Positions 45,455 through 56,398 of a DNA stretch of 64,000 bases are shown here, one piece after another. Under the pieces are notes generated by a model. That model was given only the letters and a program-made list of their open reading frames with translations, was not told the origin of the DNA and made no database searches. The translations under genes were made by a program, and so were the position numbers. Every line of letters starts with the position of its first letter. Positions within the stretch are counted from its first letter, which is position 1. The DNA is taken from positions 1 through 64,000 of the forward strand of contig JALJCO010001064.1 in the NCBI GenBank assembly GCA_023101725.1, given 5' to 3'. Source of the DNA: Atherinomorus stipes. Taxonomy: Eukaryota > Chordata > Actinopteri > Atheriniformes > Atherinidae.

Positions 45455-45786
45455 ATCCATCCATCCAACCAACTGTATGCGATACTTTGTGTCTAAAATA
45501 AGAAGGGAAAGTGGTTTGGAAGCAGTTTTGGGCCTGTCCTGTGAAGCAGAAGTTTTCTTTCCCCAATTCGCAGTATCTCAGTGAGAAAAGCTTAATAGTG
45601 GGATTTTTAACTTCTACATGTCCAATCTTCAAAATTTCAACTGTATGGGGTAGCTAGTGTCTAAAATAGGAAGGAAAAGTGGTTTAGAAGCAGCTTGAGG
45701 TCTCTGTGACTGCTTGAATGCCGCCCAGTTAAAGCGTGGGGTGGCCAGTGATTGGCCCCGGCCACCCCCATAGCTCTGCCCCTGTG
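45302..45786. mobile_element. hAT-like MITE with internal (TA)n
   Basis: Exact 8-bp flanks ACTCCTCC lie at 45294-45301 and 45787-45794. The ends CAGTAGCGGAGCC and AGCTCTGCCCCTGTG are imperfect inverse. It contains a TA run at about 45406-45452 and an internal near-repeat (GTGTCTAAAATA, AGTGGTTT-GAAGCAG) at about 45490 and 45657. Confidence 0.75.
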
Positions 45787-45945
45787 ACTCCTCCCCAAGT
45801 CCCTCCCCAACTATCATTTCTGAGGGCTGAGCTGGAAGTTAAAAGTTGTTCACTAATATAAGAGAAGTGTCTAGGGTTTATCAGTCTCTGCCAGTCACGG
45901 AACATTGATTGCTAAGACGCCATTTTGTGTGAAAAAAAAGTCATT

Positions 45946-46170
45946 GGCCCTAATTTATGAAATGGGTGTGAAAATGAGCCCACATCTGATCGCAAAAATG
46001 ATCAAAAAAAGTTTAGCTTCAGAGCTGGATCCATATGTGATTTATAAAACATTTGTATCTGACCATGTGTATATGTATCTGGTTTCTTTTTTTGTACAGC
46101 ACTTTGTTCAGTGAAGGCTGTTGCAAAGTGCTATAGAAATAAAGTTGGCTTGGCTTGGCTGACCACTCAC
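45946..46170. repeat. Harbinger-like end and retroposon tail
   Basis: GGCCCTAATTTATGAAATG followed by CATCTGATCGCAAAAATGAT resembles a decayed end of the element at 41141 and 59801. Next, TACAGCACTTTGTTCAGTG and CAAAGTGCTATAGAAATAAA (46096-46143) are a LINE/SINE-type 3' tail, with TTGGC repeats. Confidence 0.5.
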
Positions 46171-47014
46171 ATTGAACAAACAATAATATACATCTGAAAT
46201 CCATTGTCTTCAAGCTGTTTCTACCCTGACACAGCCGCACTGACAGGTGGAGGCCGGTCTGATCCAAGCCTGACCCAGACAGGAACAGAAGAAAAGATAA
46301 CTTCCATTAGCTAAGTTAAGAAACAGTGTACCTACTGAGCACTTGTACAACTTTAAGGTATAGATTACTCATTAGAAACGATGGATTGCCTCCTGCTAAG
46401 TGCTCTGGATGTACTGTCTCTAGGTGGCATCTTAGCTTGCTGGGCTTCAGACTGTCACAAGCTAGCACTTAAAAGGCATATGCCACCCCTGGGTGAAATT
46501 GAGCCTGCCCCCCTCAGTCCCCTGAATTGGACAAGTGGGCAGAAGTGTTTTCTAGACAACTCAGTCATTCTCTAAATCTGGCAGCACTGACTTTTGCTTA
46601 GCTTAGCGCAGTTGCTGTAATCTGGGGTATCCAACTAGCTCCACTTGGTGAAAGTGAACTAATTAACTTGAGATTTTTTCTAATCACGTTTTGTGACCCG
46701 CACATTCTGATTGAGTACAAACAAGAAGATGATTTCACATCAAAGGACTGACTAGGCAGCATTCAATAGGGGAACTGTATGCTGCGGAAGTACAGGCCAA
46801 TCACAGGGAAGCACCACGAATAGTAGCAAAGGCAGCTCGCATACCCAGCATCCCCAGCATCCCCAACAGGGTTGCAACCAGATGCTGTGCATGCGTGCTG
46901 CCTTTGCTACTATCTTTGATTGTCTTATCAATCATTTCATGAACACCGATGACTTGGCCATTTGTCTCTTTCCTACATTCAGCTGCTGAAAATCTGTTAA
47001 GTTTATAGAGTGCT
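46171..47014. other. Unit F intron, unassigned
   Basis: No gene was recognised. A perfect 16-bp inverted repeat, TAGTAGCAAAGGCAGC (46821-46836) and GCTGCCTTTGCTACTA (46897-46912), encloses a CATCCCCAGCATCCC short repeat and may be a small palindromic element. Confidence 0.45.
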
Positions 47015-47392
47015 CCTTTCTATACTACACAGTTGTGATGCAGTTACAGAAAAACAGTCACATGGCATTAAGAGACGCACTAAGAAAATTGTTTATTTTT
47101 TAAGGTATTCAAAGAGAAACCATGCTTCTACCAAACAGTGCTCCTATCTTTCATGCTGTATTGAGGAATGTCATGTCGTGTATTACAGCAGGGGAAAAAG
47201 TATTGAACACGTCAATATTTATCTCAGAAAATATATTTCTAGTAGAGCTAACTACATGAAATTTTTAACAGATGTCGGCAACAACTCAAGTAATGCACAC
47301 ATACAAAGAAATCCTAACATTTATGTCCATATAATATAGTGTAATATAGTGAAATGGCACAGGGAATAAGTATTGAACACGCTTACTGAAAC

Positions 47393-48316
47393 TTATTTAA
47401 TACTGCAAAAACCTGTGTTGGTGGTCCCAGCCTCCAGACGCCTCCTGTATGGAGAAACCAGTGGAATATGTTCCTCAGGTGTGATTTTGGTCCATTCTTC
47501 CACACAAACTGCCTTCAAATCTTCAAGGTTCAGGAGGTCTTTTCTGTGAACTTGGATCTTCAGTTGTTTCCAAAGATTTTCAATTGGATTCAATTCACTG
47601 GGCCATTCTAGTAGCTTTGTTTTCTTTTTCTTAAACCAGGTGAGTGTTTCTTGGCTGTGTGGTGGGATGGTCGTCTTGCTGAAAGATACAGCCTCTTTTC
47701 ATCTTCAGCAGCTGCAGATGGCAGCAGATTCTGGTCCAGAATGTCTCTCTACTTTCCTCCATTCATTCTTCCTTCAGTGATATGAAGTCTGCCAGTACCA
47801 CATGCTGAAAAACAACCTCCACCATGATGTTCCCACCTCCAAACTTCACTGTTGCAATGGTGTTTTTGGTGCCATTTCTCCTCCAAACATGTTGTATCTT
47901 ATGACATCTGAAGAGTTCAGTTCTGGTCTCATCTGACCAGACTATGTTTTCCAGAATCTCATGGGTTTGTCCAGATGTTGTGTTGCAAACTTCAAACCAG
48001 CATCAACATGCTTTTTCTTCAGAAATGGAATCTTGCGTGGTGTGCATGCATGAAGGCCATGGCGGTTGAGTGCATTACTTCTTGTTTTCTCTGAAACAAC
48101 TGTAGCTGCTGATTTCAGGTCTTTCTGAAGCTCTCCATGAGTGGTCCTGGGCTGTTGGAGAACCTTTCTGATTATTGTTCTGACTTCTCTGTCTGAAATC
48201 TTGTGAGGAGCACCTGGCCGTGGCCGGTTTATGATGATGCCGTGTTCTTTCCACTCGCGGATGATGGACCCAATGGTGCTCACAGGAACTTTCAGAAGTT
48301 TAAGCCCCGTTTCCAC
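47393..48316 (-). pseudogene. Tc1 transposase, disrupted
   Basis: The minus-strand N-terminal part 48316-47942 has VSTIGSIIREWKEHG, NRPRPGAPHKISDREVR and LQKDLKSAATVVSEKT, the two helix-turn-helix domains. The C-terminal part 47593-47393 has MNPIENLWKQLKIQVHRKDL with the last catalytic Glu. The middle is broken by shifts, and the first residues are cut off by the nested MITE. It is inactive. Confidence 0.85.
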
Positions 48317-48787
48317 CAGCGGGTCTGGGTCGGGTCAGGCCGGATCGGTCCACGTCTTTTTGCATCTCCACAGATAAAAACCTGGACGGGTACCCTTATA
48401 TTCGACCCGACCCGGCCTACTTTTTTGGTACCCTATGGTAGGGGTACTGATCTAACCGATCCGGACCAAAGAGGTGGTGCTAACACAAAGCAATACATTG
48501 ATTTGTTGAAAAATCTCACTTCCCGCGTGACCAAGCGTAAAAACAAAGCCGGGGTGACTCCTTTTGTTTCTGTCACGTGTGGCGCGGTGTTTTGGTTAAA
48601 TGGCGTTGCACGGCGATGATGTCACGCGATCACGTAGCAGCGCTGTCCAGCTAATTCTCCGCCTCCAGAGTAAGGGTACAGGTTGCTGTGGGGACGCAGC
48701 GTGAAATCAACACATCCGTACCAAAACCCACCCGATCCGGCCTGGCCCGACCTGACCCGACCCAGACCCGCGGGTGGAAACGGGGCT
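48303..48787. mobile_element. MITE nested in the Tc1, AGCCCCGTTTCCACC ends
   Basis: 485 bp with ends AGCCCCGTTTCCACC and GGTGGAAACGGGGCT, and TTA at 48300-48302 and 48788-48790. The sub-terminal GGGTCGGGTCAGGCCGGATC is also inverted. PIF/Harbinger-like by duplication length. GC-rich compared with its host. Confidence 0.85.
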
Positions 48788-49733
48788 TTAGAAATGCACC
48801 TTGAACCAATGCCTTCAGTGTGTTTGTAATAATAAGGTTGCTTAAGTGACAGCTCTTTGCTTTTACCCATCATCCAATGCTTCTTGTCTGACACCTTGGT
48901 GATGAAAGACCTTTTTAAAGGCATCAATCGGGACTAAACCAGCTGATATTACTTTGCACTGATAGGGGACATGATTACTTTCTAATTACTGACAGACTCC
49001 AACAATTTTCTTGGCTTTCTAGATCTTTTTGTCCATCAATTTCTTCATATGTTCAATGCTTATTCCGTGTCATTTCACTATATTACACATGCCTTCATTT
49101 ATGGACATAGATTTCTTTGTATGTGTGCATTGTTGCCGACATCTGTTAAAAATTTCATGTCAATAGCACTGCTAGGAATAGATTTTCTGAGAAAAATGTT
49201 GACATGTTCAATACTTTTTTCCCCTGCTGTATTGAAAGATTACTGAACTGAAACTTAAGCAAATTACAGTTGACATCAACACTGTATAATTCGTATGTTG
49301 TGATTGAGTCACAGTTGTACCTTATCAAACTGTTCCATTATTTTCCACAGGTGTCTTGCAGCCGTTGGTTACAAGTGTATGAGACCCAACACTGGACCCT
49401 TACAAACAACCAGAACCAAGAGCTGCTTTATATAAAGGAACAGAAATAAGATCCTCAGCCTGCAGGAAGTAGAGCCACACAACAAGCTGTGAGATGTTTC
49501 ACCAGCTTCCCAAATACATCTGTGTCTGTAAGGAATGAAGAAAAGGAGGAACTTCAGTGCTCAAGACTTGATCATATTTGAACTAAAAACAACAGGAAGA
49601 GCATCCAATCAGAAGCTCAGCTAAGCTGACGAACACATGACGTAGAAGATCTCAGATAACTACAGCTGAAGACATACCCATCAAAATACTTACACACAAA
49701 ATTCTAGTGAAAAGACATCATAGTCCTTTGGCA

Positions 49734-50168
49734 ATGATGAATGAACGCATTGTTGGTGGTGATGGCTATGATCAATGGCAGAAACCTTTATCAGATTCTG
49801 AATCTGAAATTGAAAACAACAAAAACTCTAAGGAAACAATATTGCCTCTGTCTGGTTTAAAGGCTCGTGTGGGATGCTCAGTGTGTGGAAAATTAATGTA
49901 CAGGAACTCTGTTCAGAGGCACATGAGAATCCATACAGGAGAGAGACCGTTTGGCTGTGACATTTGTGGAAAAAGGTTCACCATTAGTGGAAATTTAAAA
50001 AAGCATATAAGATTTCACAATGGGGAAAAACCATTTATTTGTGATACTTGCGGAAAAAAGTTTAGCTCAAAGTCACATTTGCAAACTCATATGAAGTACC
50101 ACACAGGAGAGAGAAACCATATGAGTGTGGAGTTTGCAGAAAAAGATTTTACACTAAGACTTATCTAG
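49734..50168 (+). pseudogene. C2H2 zinc-finger gene, unit F, frameshifted after 3 fingers
   Basis: From the conserved Met at 49734 (the upstream 49707 codon is GTG) the frame gives 144 residues: leader [21 protein letters not shown]11 finger 1 ([13 protein letters not shown]), finger 2 (TISGNLKKH) and finger 3 (SSKSHLQTH). At about 50108-50116 two extra bases in a GAGAGAGAAACC run shift the frame, so the rest reads [10 protein letters not shown] and stops at 50168. The next finger is recognisable in the original frame. A 3-finger product remains possible. Confidence 0.75.
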
Positions 50169-50870
50169 GCCGGCACAAGAGAGTTCATTCTCAAGAGTAT
50201 CCATTTAGCTGTGACATTTCTAAAAAAAAAAAGATTTGACGAAAATTGAGCTCTTATGCACTGTTGCATGAGAGCCAACACTGGAGTAATGCTGAGAGAT
50301 TTTGGTAGATGATTTTACACTCAGAAAATTCACACTGAGGAGAAACAGTTAAGCTTCCATATTTGTAAGATTGAGCAAAGAGTTAACTTAAAAATTTTTT
50401 TTTTTTTGCTAATTTTGCTGTAAGTCTTTATAGGCACAGGATAATTCACTGGGGAGAAACAATTTAGCTGTTATATTTGTAGAAAAAGATTTGAGTGACT
50501 TCAATTTCAAGACATCTCAAATGCTATGAGCAATGGAAACCCTTTGGCGGTGATTAATAAAAATGTTTGAAAACCACAAAGATCCTCAAGCACACGCAAG
50601 AATCTATACTGGAGACAACTCTTGATTGTGATTACAGTTGAAAAAGATTTCACAACCACTCTTCATCGCAGACAATTCGCACCCTGGCGAAACAACTTAG
50701 CTGTGACATTTGCAAGAAAAGGTTCAGATGTGACTCAAATCTTAGAGTATTTATAAATCCTCAAGAAGGACGAACCATTTGACTGCAATAAAACTTCTAA
50801 TAAAAAGTTTGAAAATATTAAGATCACAAAACACAAATGAGTATTCACAATGGAAGATGCAGCGTGGGTG
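50169..50870 (+). pseudogene. Unit F decayed finger tail
   Basis: Finger remains in mixed frames: GGCCGGCACAAGAGAGTTC, AGCTGTGACATTTCTAAAAA with an A-run (the degenerate finger of D and E), AGCTGTTATATTTGTAGAAA at 50466, AGCTGTGACATTTGCAAGAA at 50698, and GGGTGTGATGTCTGTGAG near 50860. Stops and shifts are many. About seven fingers are implied. Confidence 0.75.
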
Positions 50871-51639
50871 TGATGTCTGTGAGAATGCATGGAAGTTTAA
50901 AGACTTAAAGGATAAGTTTCTTTTTTTTTTCAATCTGGACCTTATTTCTAGGAGTATATATGTGCATTTACTCTGCCAAAGTTTCTGCATCACTTTGGGT
51001 CCTTGGGAAGATATTATGTTGTTGCTTTCCGGTAGTGTTGTAGTACTCAATCAGTCTTGGTCTCGAGCCCATTTTTTTAGGTTCTTGGTCTCGTCTTGGT
51101 AACGACTGCATTTTGTCTCGGTCTCGGACAGGGCGGTCTCGGGATTTTTAAACGAGACCGGTCGAGACAATTGCTGATCGGCTTTTTGCCCATAACTTAG
51201 CTGCTGATAAGAGTGGAAAAGGAGCCTCTTAAAAACAGCTGATAACGATAACAACTTAAAAACATTGGTTGAGTTATGTCTCCTCCCAGATGCAGCAGCC
51301 ACCTGCTCGCTGCAGTGTGATTGTAAATGACTCCTGCACCCAGAGAGGCGCGAGCCGAAAGGAGGAGAGTGGCTGTGTTAACCTGTTAGCATGGCTTTAG
51401 CTAACATTGAGGACACCGAGGTCTGGACCAGGACCTCAGTATTTACAATAAAATTAACCTAAAAATCATTACGCTCAAAAGCATTTACCTAAGAAGACAA
51501 TTTCTCTGCAGATTGATACTGAAATAGTGATTGTTCCCCGACCAGCCACCTGCATTATAGAACTGATTTTCAAGCTAAATCTTATTTTCATATTTATTAT
51601 TATCATTAACATGAATACAGTGAAAACTACCGTACCGTA

Positions 51640-52064
51640 CCGTCTTCTTCCGCTTATCCGGGGTCGGGTCGCGGGGGCAGCTGCCTAAGCAGGGAAGCCC
51701 AGACTTCCCTCTCCCCGGCCACAGCCGCCAGCTCATCCGGGGGGATCCCGAGGCGCTCCCAGGCCAGCCGGGAGACGTAGTCCCTCCAGCGTGTCCTAGG
51801 CCTACCCCGGGGTCTGGTCCCGGTGGGAAGTGCCCGGAACACCTCTCCAGGAAGGCGTCCAGGAGGCATCCTAATCAGATGCCCGAGCCACCTCATCTGG
51901 CTCCTCTCTATACGAAGGAGCAGCGGCTCTACTCTGAGTCCCTCCCTGATGACCGAGCTCCTCACCCTATCTCTAAGGGAGAGCCCGGCCACCCTGCGGA
52001 GGAAACTCATTTCGGCCGCTTGTACCCGCGATCTCGTTCTTTCGGTGAAAACTAAATTGTACAA
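51640..52064 (-). pseudogene. Non-LTR retrotransposon reverse transcriptase C-terminus
   Basis: The minus-strand frame reads MSFLRRVAGLSLRDRVRSS, RSQMRWLGHLIRMPPGRLPG, RGRPRTRWRDYVSRLAWERL and ends RQLPPRPDPG. This is the well-known C-terminal part of a common fish LINE. The 3' end shows short tandem ACGGT units (51629-51643 on the + strand as TACCG), as seen for several LINE families. The polymerase core is missing. Confidence 0.85.
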
Positions 52065-52494
52065 AATACGTTTGAACTACTACTTCTTCCACCTGCCAAG
52101 GCGCAACAGTGCACCGCAGCAGCTGGCCGCTCAGTCACTGATCAGTGATCGATCATCCACACAGCAAATGCCCGTTATGTTTTCAGACTTTAAGTATGCA
52201 GAGTAATTATTTTTACACATCAGAGATCAAAACAACTTACCCACAACAGTGATGCTAAGCAGGGTCATTATTTTCTTCAGGTTAGTGTAGAGTTCATATT
52301 TACTGAAGTGACTGCCTGTTTGCATTTCTGATTGAGTCTACATGGTTCTCACTTCATGCAGCGTGCTTGTTTACTTCAAGTTTGCTGTAAATCTGAATTT
52401 TGTTTGATTATAAGCTTTTTAGCAGTAATATTATTTCATGTTTGTGCAAACTGTCTCATACAAAATAGTTGTTCCATAAACTCTTCAACATTGT

Positions 52495-53296
52495 ACGGAA
52501 GAGGATTAGGGCCACTAGAAAAAAAAATAATAATTCTGAGAAAAAAGTCAGAATTCTGACTTTAATCTCAGAATTCTGAGAAAAAAGTCAGAATTCTGAC
52601 TTTTTTCTCAGAATTCTGACTTTAATCTCAGAATTCTGACTTTTTTCTCAGAATTTTACTTTAATCTCAGAATTCTGAGAAAAAAGTCAGAATTCTGACT
52701 TTAATCTCAGAATTCTGACTTTTTTCTCAGAATTCTGACTTTAATCTCAGAATTCTGAGAAAAAGTCAGAATTCTGAGATTAAAGTCAGAATTCTGACTT
52801 TAATCTCAGAATTCTGACTTTTTTCCAGAACAGTAAAAAAAAAAAATATTTCTGGATTTTTTTTTTTTCAATTTCCGAAAAAGTCAGAATTCTGACTTTT
52901 TTCTCAGAATTCTGAGATTAAAGTCAGAATACGTTAAAAGTCAGAATTAAAGTCAGAATTCTGACTTTTTTCTCAGAATTCTGACTTTTTTCTCAGAATT
53001 CTGAGATTAAAGTCAGAATTCTGACTTTTTTTCTCAGAATTCTGAGATTAAAGTCAGAATTCTGAGAAAAAAGTCAGAATTCTGAGATTAAAGTCAGAAT
53101 TCTGACTTTTTCTCAGAATTCTGAGATTAAAGTCAGAATTCTGACTTTAATTTCAGAATTCTGACTTTTTCCAGAACAGTAAAAAAAAAATTTCTGGATT
53201 TTTTTTTTTCTTTCAATTTCCGAAAAAGTCAGAATTCTGACTTTTTTCTCAGAATTTTTCTTTTTTTTTTCTCTAGTGGCCCTAATCCTCTTCCGT
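52495..53296. mobile_element. hAT-like element filled with a palindromic AGAATTCT array
   Basis: 802 bp. The inverted ends ACGGAAGAGGATTAGGGCCA and TGGCCCTAATCCTCTTCCGT are perfect. Exact 8-bp duplications AACATTGT lie at 52487-52494 and 53297-53304. Almost all of the inside is the 12-bp palindrome TCAGAATTCTGA joined by 8-bp spacers of the types CTTTTTTC, CTTTAATC and their inverses (a period near 20 bp, about 27 GAATTC sites by eye). A segment with TTTCTGGATTTTTT and TTTCCGAAAAAG occurs twice (about 52845 and 53190). Confidence 0.9.
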
Positions 53297-53734
53297 AACA
53301 TTGTGAGTGTGACGATAGTGACTGCAGAAATTTTAGATGATATGCAGTACTTATATGTAAAGTAGTACTTATACTCTTGTATAAATGAGACTAAAAAAGA
53401 GAACAAATGACAGAAAATAAGATAAACTACCATCCTGCTTGTTAGGAGACATTTCTGCCAACTTGGCTATAATTAAATTTGATGTTTGCCAAAATTTGTT
53501 AGTATATAGTTTGAATTCTTATTGCTCTTTTAAAAACAACAGAGCAAAGATTATTTTTGCTGTCATATTTGTTTAAAAGCAAACTTTAAAAACCCTCACA
53601 TTTTGATGTTTTGTTATTTTTATTTGATATTTGTGGTCTTGGTCTCGTCTCAGTCTCTAAAAGTCTTGGTCTCGACCTCTAAATGTCTTGACCTTGTCTT
53701 GGTCTCGGTTGGTGCGGTCTTGACTACAACACTA

Positions 53735-55191
53735 CTTTTTGGTGAAACGTCCAGTATCATGGCGAAGACGGGGCAGCCACTATATTAGACATTATCTGCA
53801 GCAAAACTCCTTCATTTCATCAATGTTTTAAGAAGAATGAACGAACGAACGAATACTATTGTCCTGTGAGTTCAGAGTTTTGCAAATTGTGTTTTTGTTA
53901 GCTGTCAGCTGTACTACAGAAGCGCGCATGGTGAACGCGTGGCCCCGAAAAGTGTGTAGAACACCCTGATAACTACCAAAAAGCTAAATCTGGAAAATGT
54001 AAAAAGTTCATTACTTGCATCATGAATGTTGGACATTTAACTGGATTTATGATGCAAGTGCTCTATCTCAAACAATTGGTCTGATGAGGTTTAAATGTGA
54101 ACAGGATGATGAAGAGGATGGTTTAGAAACAATGTGTCATTGAACCAGAGCCTTTAGAGGTCAAGTCATGGTTTAGACACTTTAGTGTTTTCTTGTGGTT
54201 AATCATCTTTTTTTAAACCTGCATTATGTGCAATGAATATTTCACATTGAACAATGTACCTGTGCTTTCAAAAGTTTAACAACAGTCTAAGTTTACATGG
54301 AAAGTTTGGAGTGCATTTAAGGTTTATTCTGATCTCACACAAAAACCAAATATCCTTAACTTGTGAGCAGTGTGGTTTGGTTACTTAGTTGTTTTCTGGT
54401 TATATGACTAATAAACACTCGGTGCAGACCACCATGAATCATGAGGACCATAAGTCCTCCTGCTCCCCAGACCTGCAGCTTTCTTCCACCAGACATCCAG
54501 AACTCTGGTACTGTTTTCATTTTCAGATCCAGACTCAAACCCACCTGTTGCCGGCAACCTGGTGTTATGTGAAATATATCTCTGTAATATCCATCAAAAT
54601 TTCTCATCAATAATAAAAAAAAACTGTTAAACCACTAAATCACAAACACTCTGCCATTTATTTATTCAAAGGTAATTGTCTTTATATGTTCAAAGTGTAT
54701 ATTGTATGTTCACTACTCTTTTAATTTTGCTATAAGGGGGTAGGGAATATGAGATTGATCTATTTCTTTTGTTCATGAAAATGCAAATAATAAGCATGTG
54801 AACAATAAAAATAAACAAATGAAATGAGATTGTAATTTTTTTTTCAGTTTTTTGTCATAAAGCGTCAAAAAGCGTTCTTTTGCACCTTCAAAGCCTTTCT
54901 AAATAAATTATTTTTGTACATTTGTGTTTGAAAGTTTACATACCCCTCCATTAGAGACAGGAAAAAAAATCAGCTGCCAGTGAAATAAGTTTAAATTGAC
55001 AAAAGTGATGATAAATAAAATTTTATGAACATCATGACATTGATTTTGTATTGTAGCTCAACAGAAATGTGTAAAACAAAAAATAAAACAAGTAAAAAAG
55101 CATTCTGAAGGCTCCTAAACTGTTGGGCTTTCAGACTGTAGGAACCTTTTGGAGTTCCTATAACCTTTTCAGGAACTAGGCTATTTTTTTG
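53735..55191. other. Interval without recognisable gene
   Basis: AT-rich. A known fish transposon-like word, GAAAGTTTACATACCCCTCC, lies at 54930-54949. The open frames at 54356-54613 on both strands have no domain. Nothing else is supported. Confidence 0.4.
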
Positions 55192-56398
55192 CGACATTCG
55201 GACATATAGGAACTAGGGACCTCGGCCCTAAGTTCCTATAACCTTTTAGCTCCTACTTCGAGACAGGGTCTTTTCGGGGTTCCATAGGAACTGAAATGCA
55301 TAGATGTTTGGTGATTGGTAGAACTGGCAAGCCACGCCCCTTGCATGATCTCTGCTTCTTCTGGCCTACCATATTTTAAAAGTCTCACAGCTGTTTACCT
55401 GTTTACCGAGATCATCATAAGAACTATTACAATAGGAGTGTACCAATTCATTATTAAATCTATGCATCACAATGGTACACGCTGCTCTTAAAAGGTTAAC
55501 AAGACGTTACGTGATACATATGAGCGTGATGAGGGAAAGCTGGTTAATTAGCTTTTATAATAGCATTGAATAAAAGAGATGAAAAAAAAAAAAACCAAAT
55601 ACAGTTGCAAATTGTGTCAGTACAATTTGCGCCACTTTAGTGGACGAACCTCGGTCCGAGAGACTGTTCTGTTACGTGATACTAATAACTATGATGATGT
55701 AAAGCTGTTAAGCTAGCTTTTTCTAATAGCTTTGAATAAAAGCGATGAGAAACCTCAGTTTTGTATTAGATCTGCTGAAGGCATAAATTTGTCACTGTCA
55801 CAGACAATTGCGTCGAGCATGGTCCATAACGAGGTCCTCCCTCATGAAAACGCAAACTGATGGGGAAGTTCTTTTGCTGTGTTCCATTTACCTTGGATCT
55901 GGGAAGTGGGAACTGAGGGGGTGACACCAACTTGCATTCCAGTTCATTGGTCGGAAAACCAGTTAGCAGCCTAGCAAAATAACGTGTTTGCTAAGGCTAT
56001 AGCTATTAGCCCCTGTGAGCACAGCTGGCGTTGTAGTTCACATATACCACATGAACAATGTGAATTACAGGACAGCAGCTTCCCCCTACATCTGTATAAA
56101 CCAATACTACGTGTATGACTGATTTAATGCAACAAAATATTAGTAAGAAGTGTAAATAAAGCTACTAAAAACAAGTGTAAATAAAGCTACTAAAACTGCT
56201 AACAATGGGCGCGGCCATCTTTAAATCTGAACTCCGAGCTGTGAGGATTGTCTGACTTTCCGAGTGGGAAATCTGTCCTCAGGGGGGCGTTCCAGTTGAA
56301 ACTTCCTACTCAGAACTGGGAATTTCCGACTTCTGAGTTCAAGTAGAACAAAGCATTATAAAGGAACTGCGTTCCTAGAACCTTCCTGTCCGAATGCA
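55192..56398. mobile_element. Inverted-repeat element with ATTCGGACA ends
   Basis: ACATTCGGACATATAGGAAC near 55194 and its diverged inverse (GAACCTTCCTGTCCGAATGC) near 56376-56395 mark the ends. It includes the dispersed repeat shared with 9275-9440 (here 55690-55865) and a nested MITE at 55875-56355. Boundaries approximate. Confidence 0.5.
55875..56355. mobile_element. MITE, TGCTGC-end family, copy 2
   Basis: The left end TGCTGTGTTCCATTTACC and a right end near GTAGAACAAAGCA match the family at 23004-23474 throughout (GTTAGCAGCCTAGCA, CGCGGCCATCTTTAAATCTG). The flanks are TTT and TTA. Same orientation as copy 1. Confidence 0.75.

Larger units (their letters stand above)
47186..49229 (-). 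mobile_element. Tc1-like transposon in the unit F pre-acceptor block
   Basis: The ends CAGCAGGGGAAAAAGTATTG and CAATACTTTTTTCCCCTGCT (next G) are inverted, with TA at 47184-47185 and 49230-49231. The inverted repeats run about 200 bp (shared TATAGTGAAATGGCA inverse). It split the conserved block (left 47015-47183, right 49232-49350, acceptor CCACAG). It holds a disrupted minus-strand transposase and a nested MITE at 48303-48787; without the MITE it is about 1.56 kb, the normal Tc1 size. Confidence 0.9.
51032..53734. mobile_element. Large hAT-like element with nested insertions
   Basis: The ends TAGTGTTGTAGTACTC and TTGACTACAACACTA are inverted, and the flanks CTTTCCGG (51024-51031) and CTTTTTGG (53735-53742) agree at 6 of 8. 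The sub-terminal regions are rich in GGTCTCG/GGTCTTG. Inside are a LINE fragment (51640-52064) and a complete second element (52495-53296). No hAT transposase was recognised. Confidence 0.7.

Noticed and set aside
51823..52206. + strand frame of 127 residues
   Set aside because: Antisense to the LINE reverse transcriptase remnant at 51640-52064.
52520..53270. AGAATTCT array as CRISPR or as a centromeric satellite
   Set aside because: The units are nearly all palindrome with no variable spacers, and the array is enclosed by transposon ends with an 8-bp duplication.
53113..53433. Minus-strand frame rich in Lys and Ser-Glu
   Set aside because: It lies over the palindromic AGAATTCT array and the poly-T next to it; not a protein.
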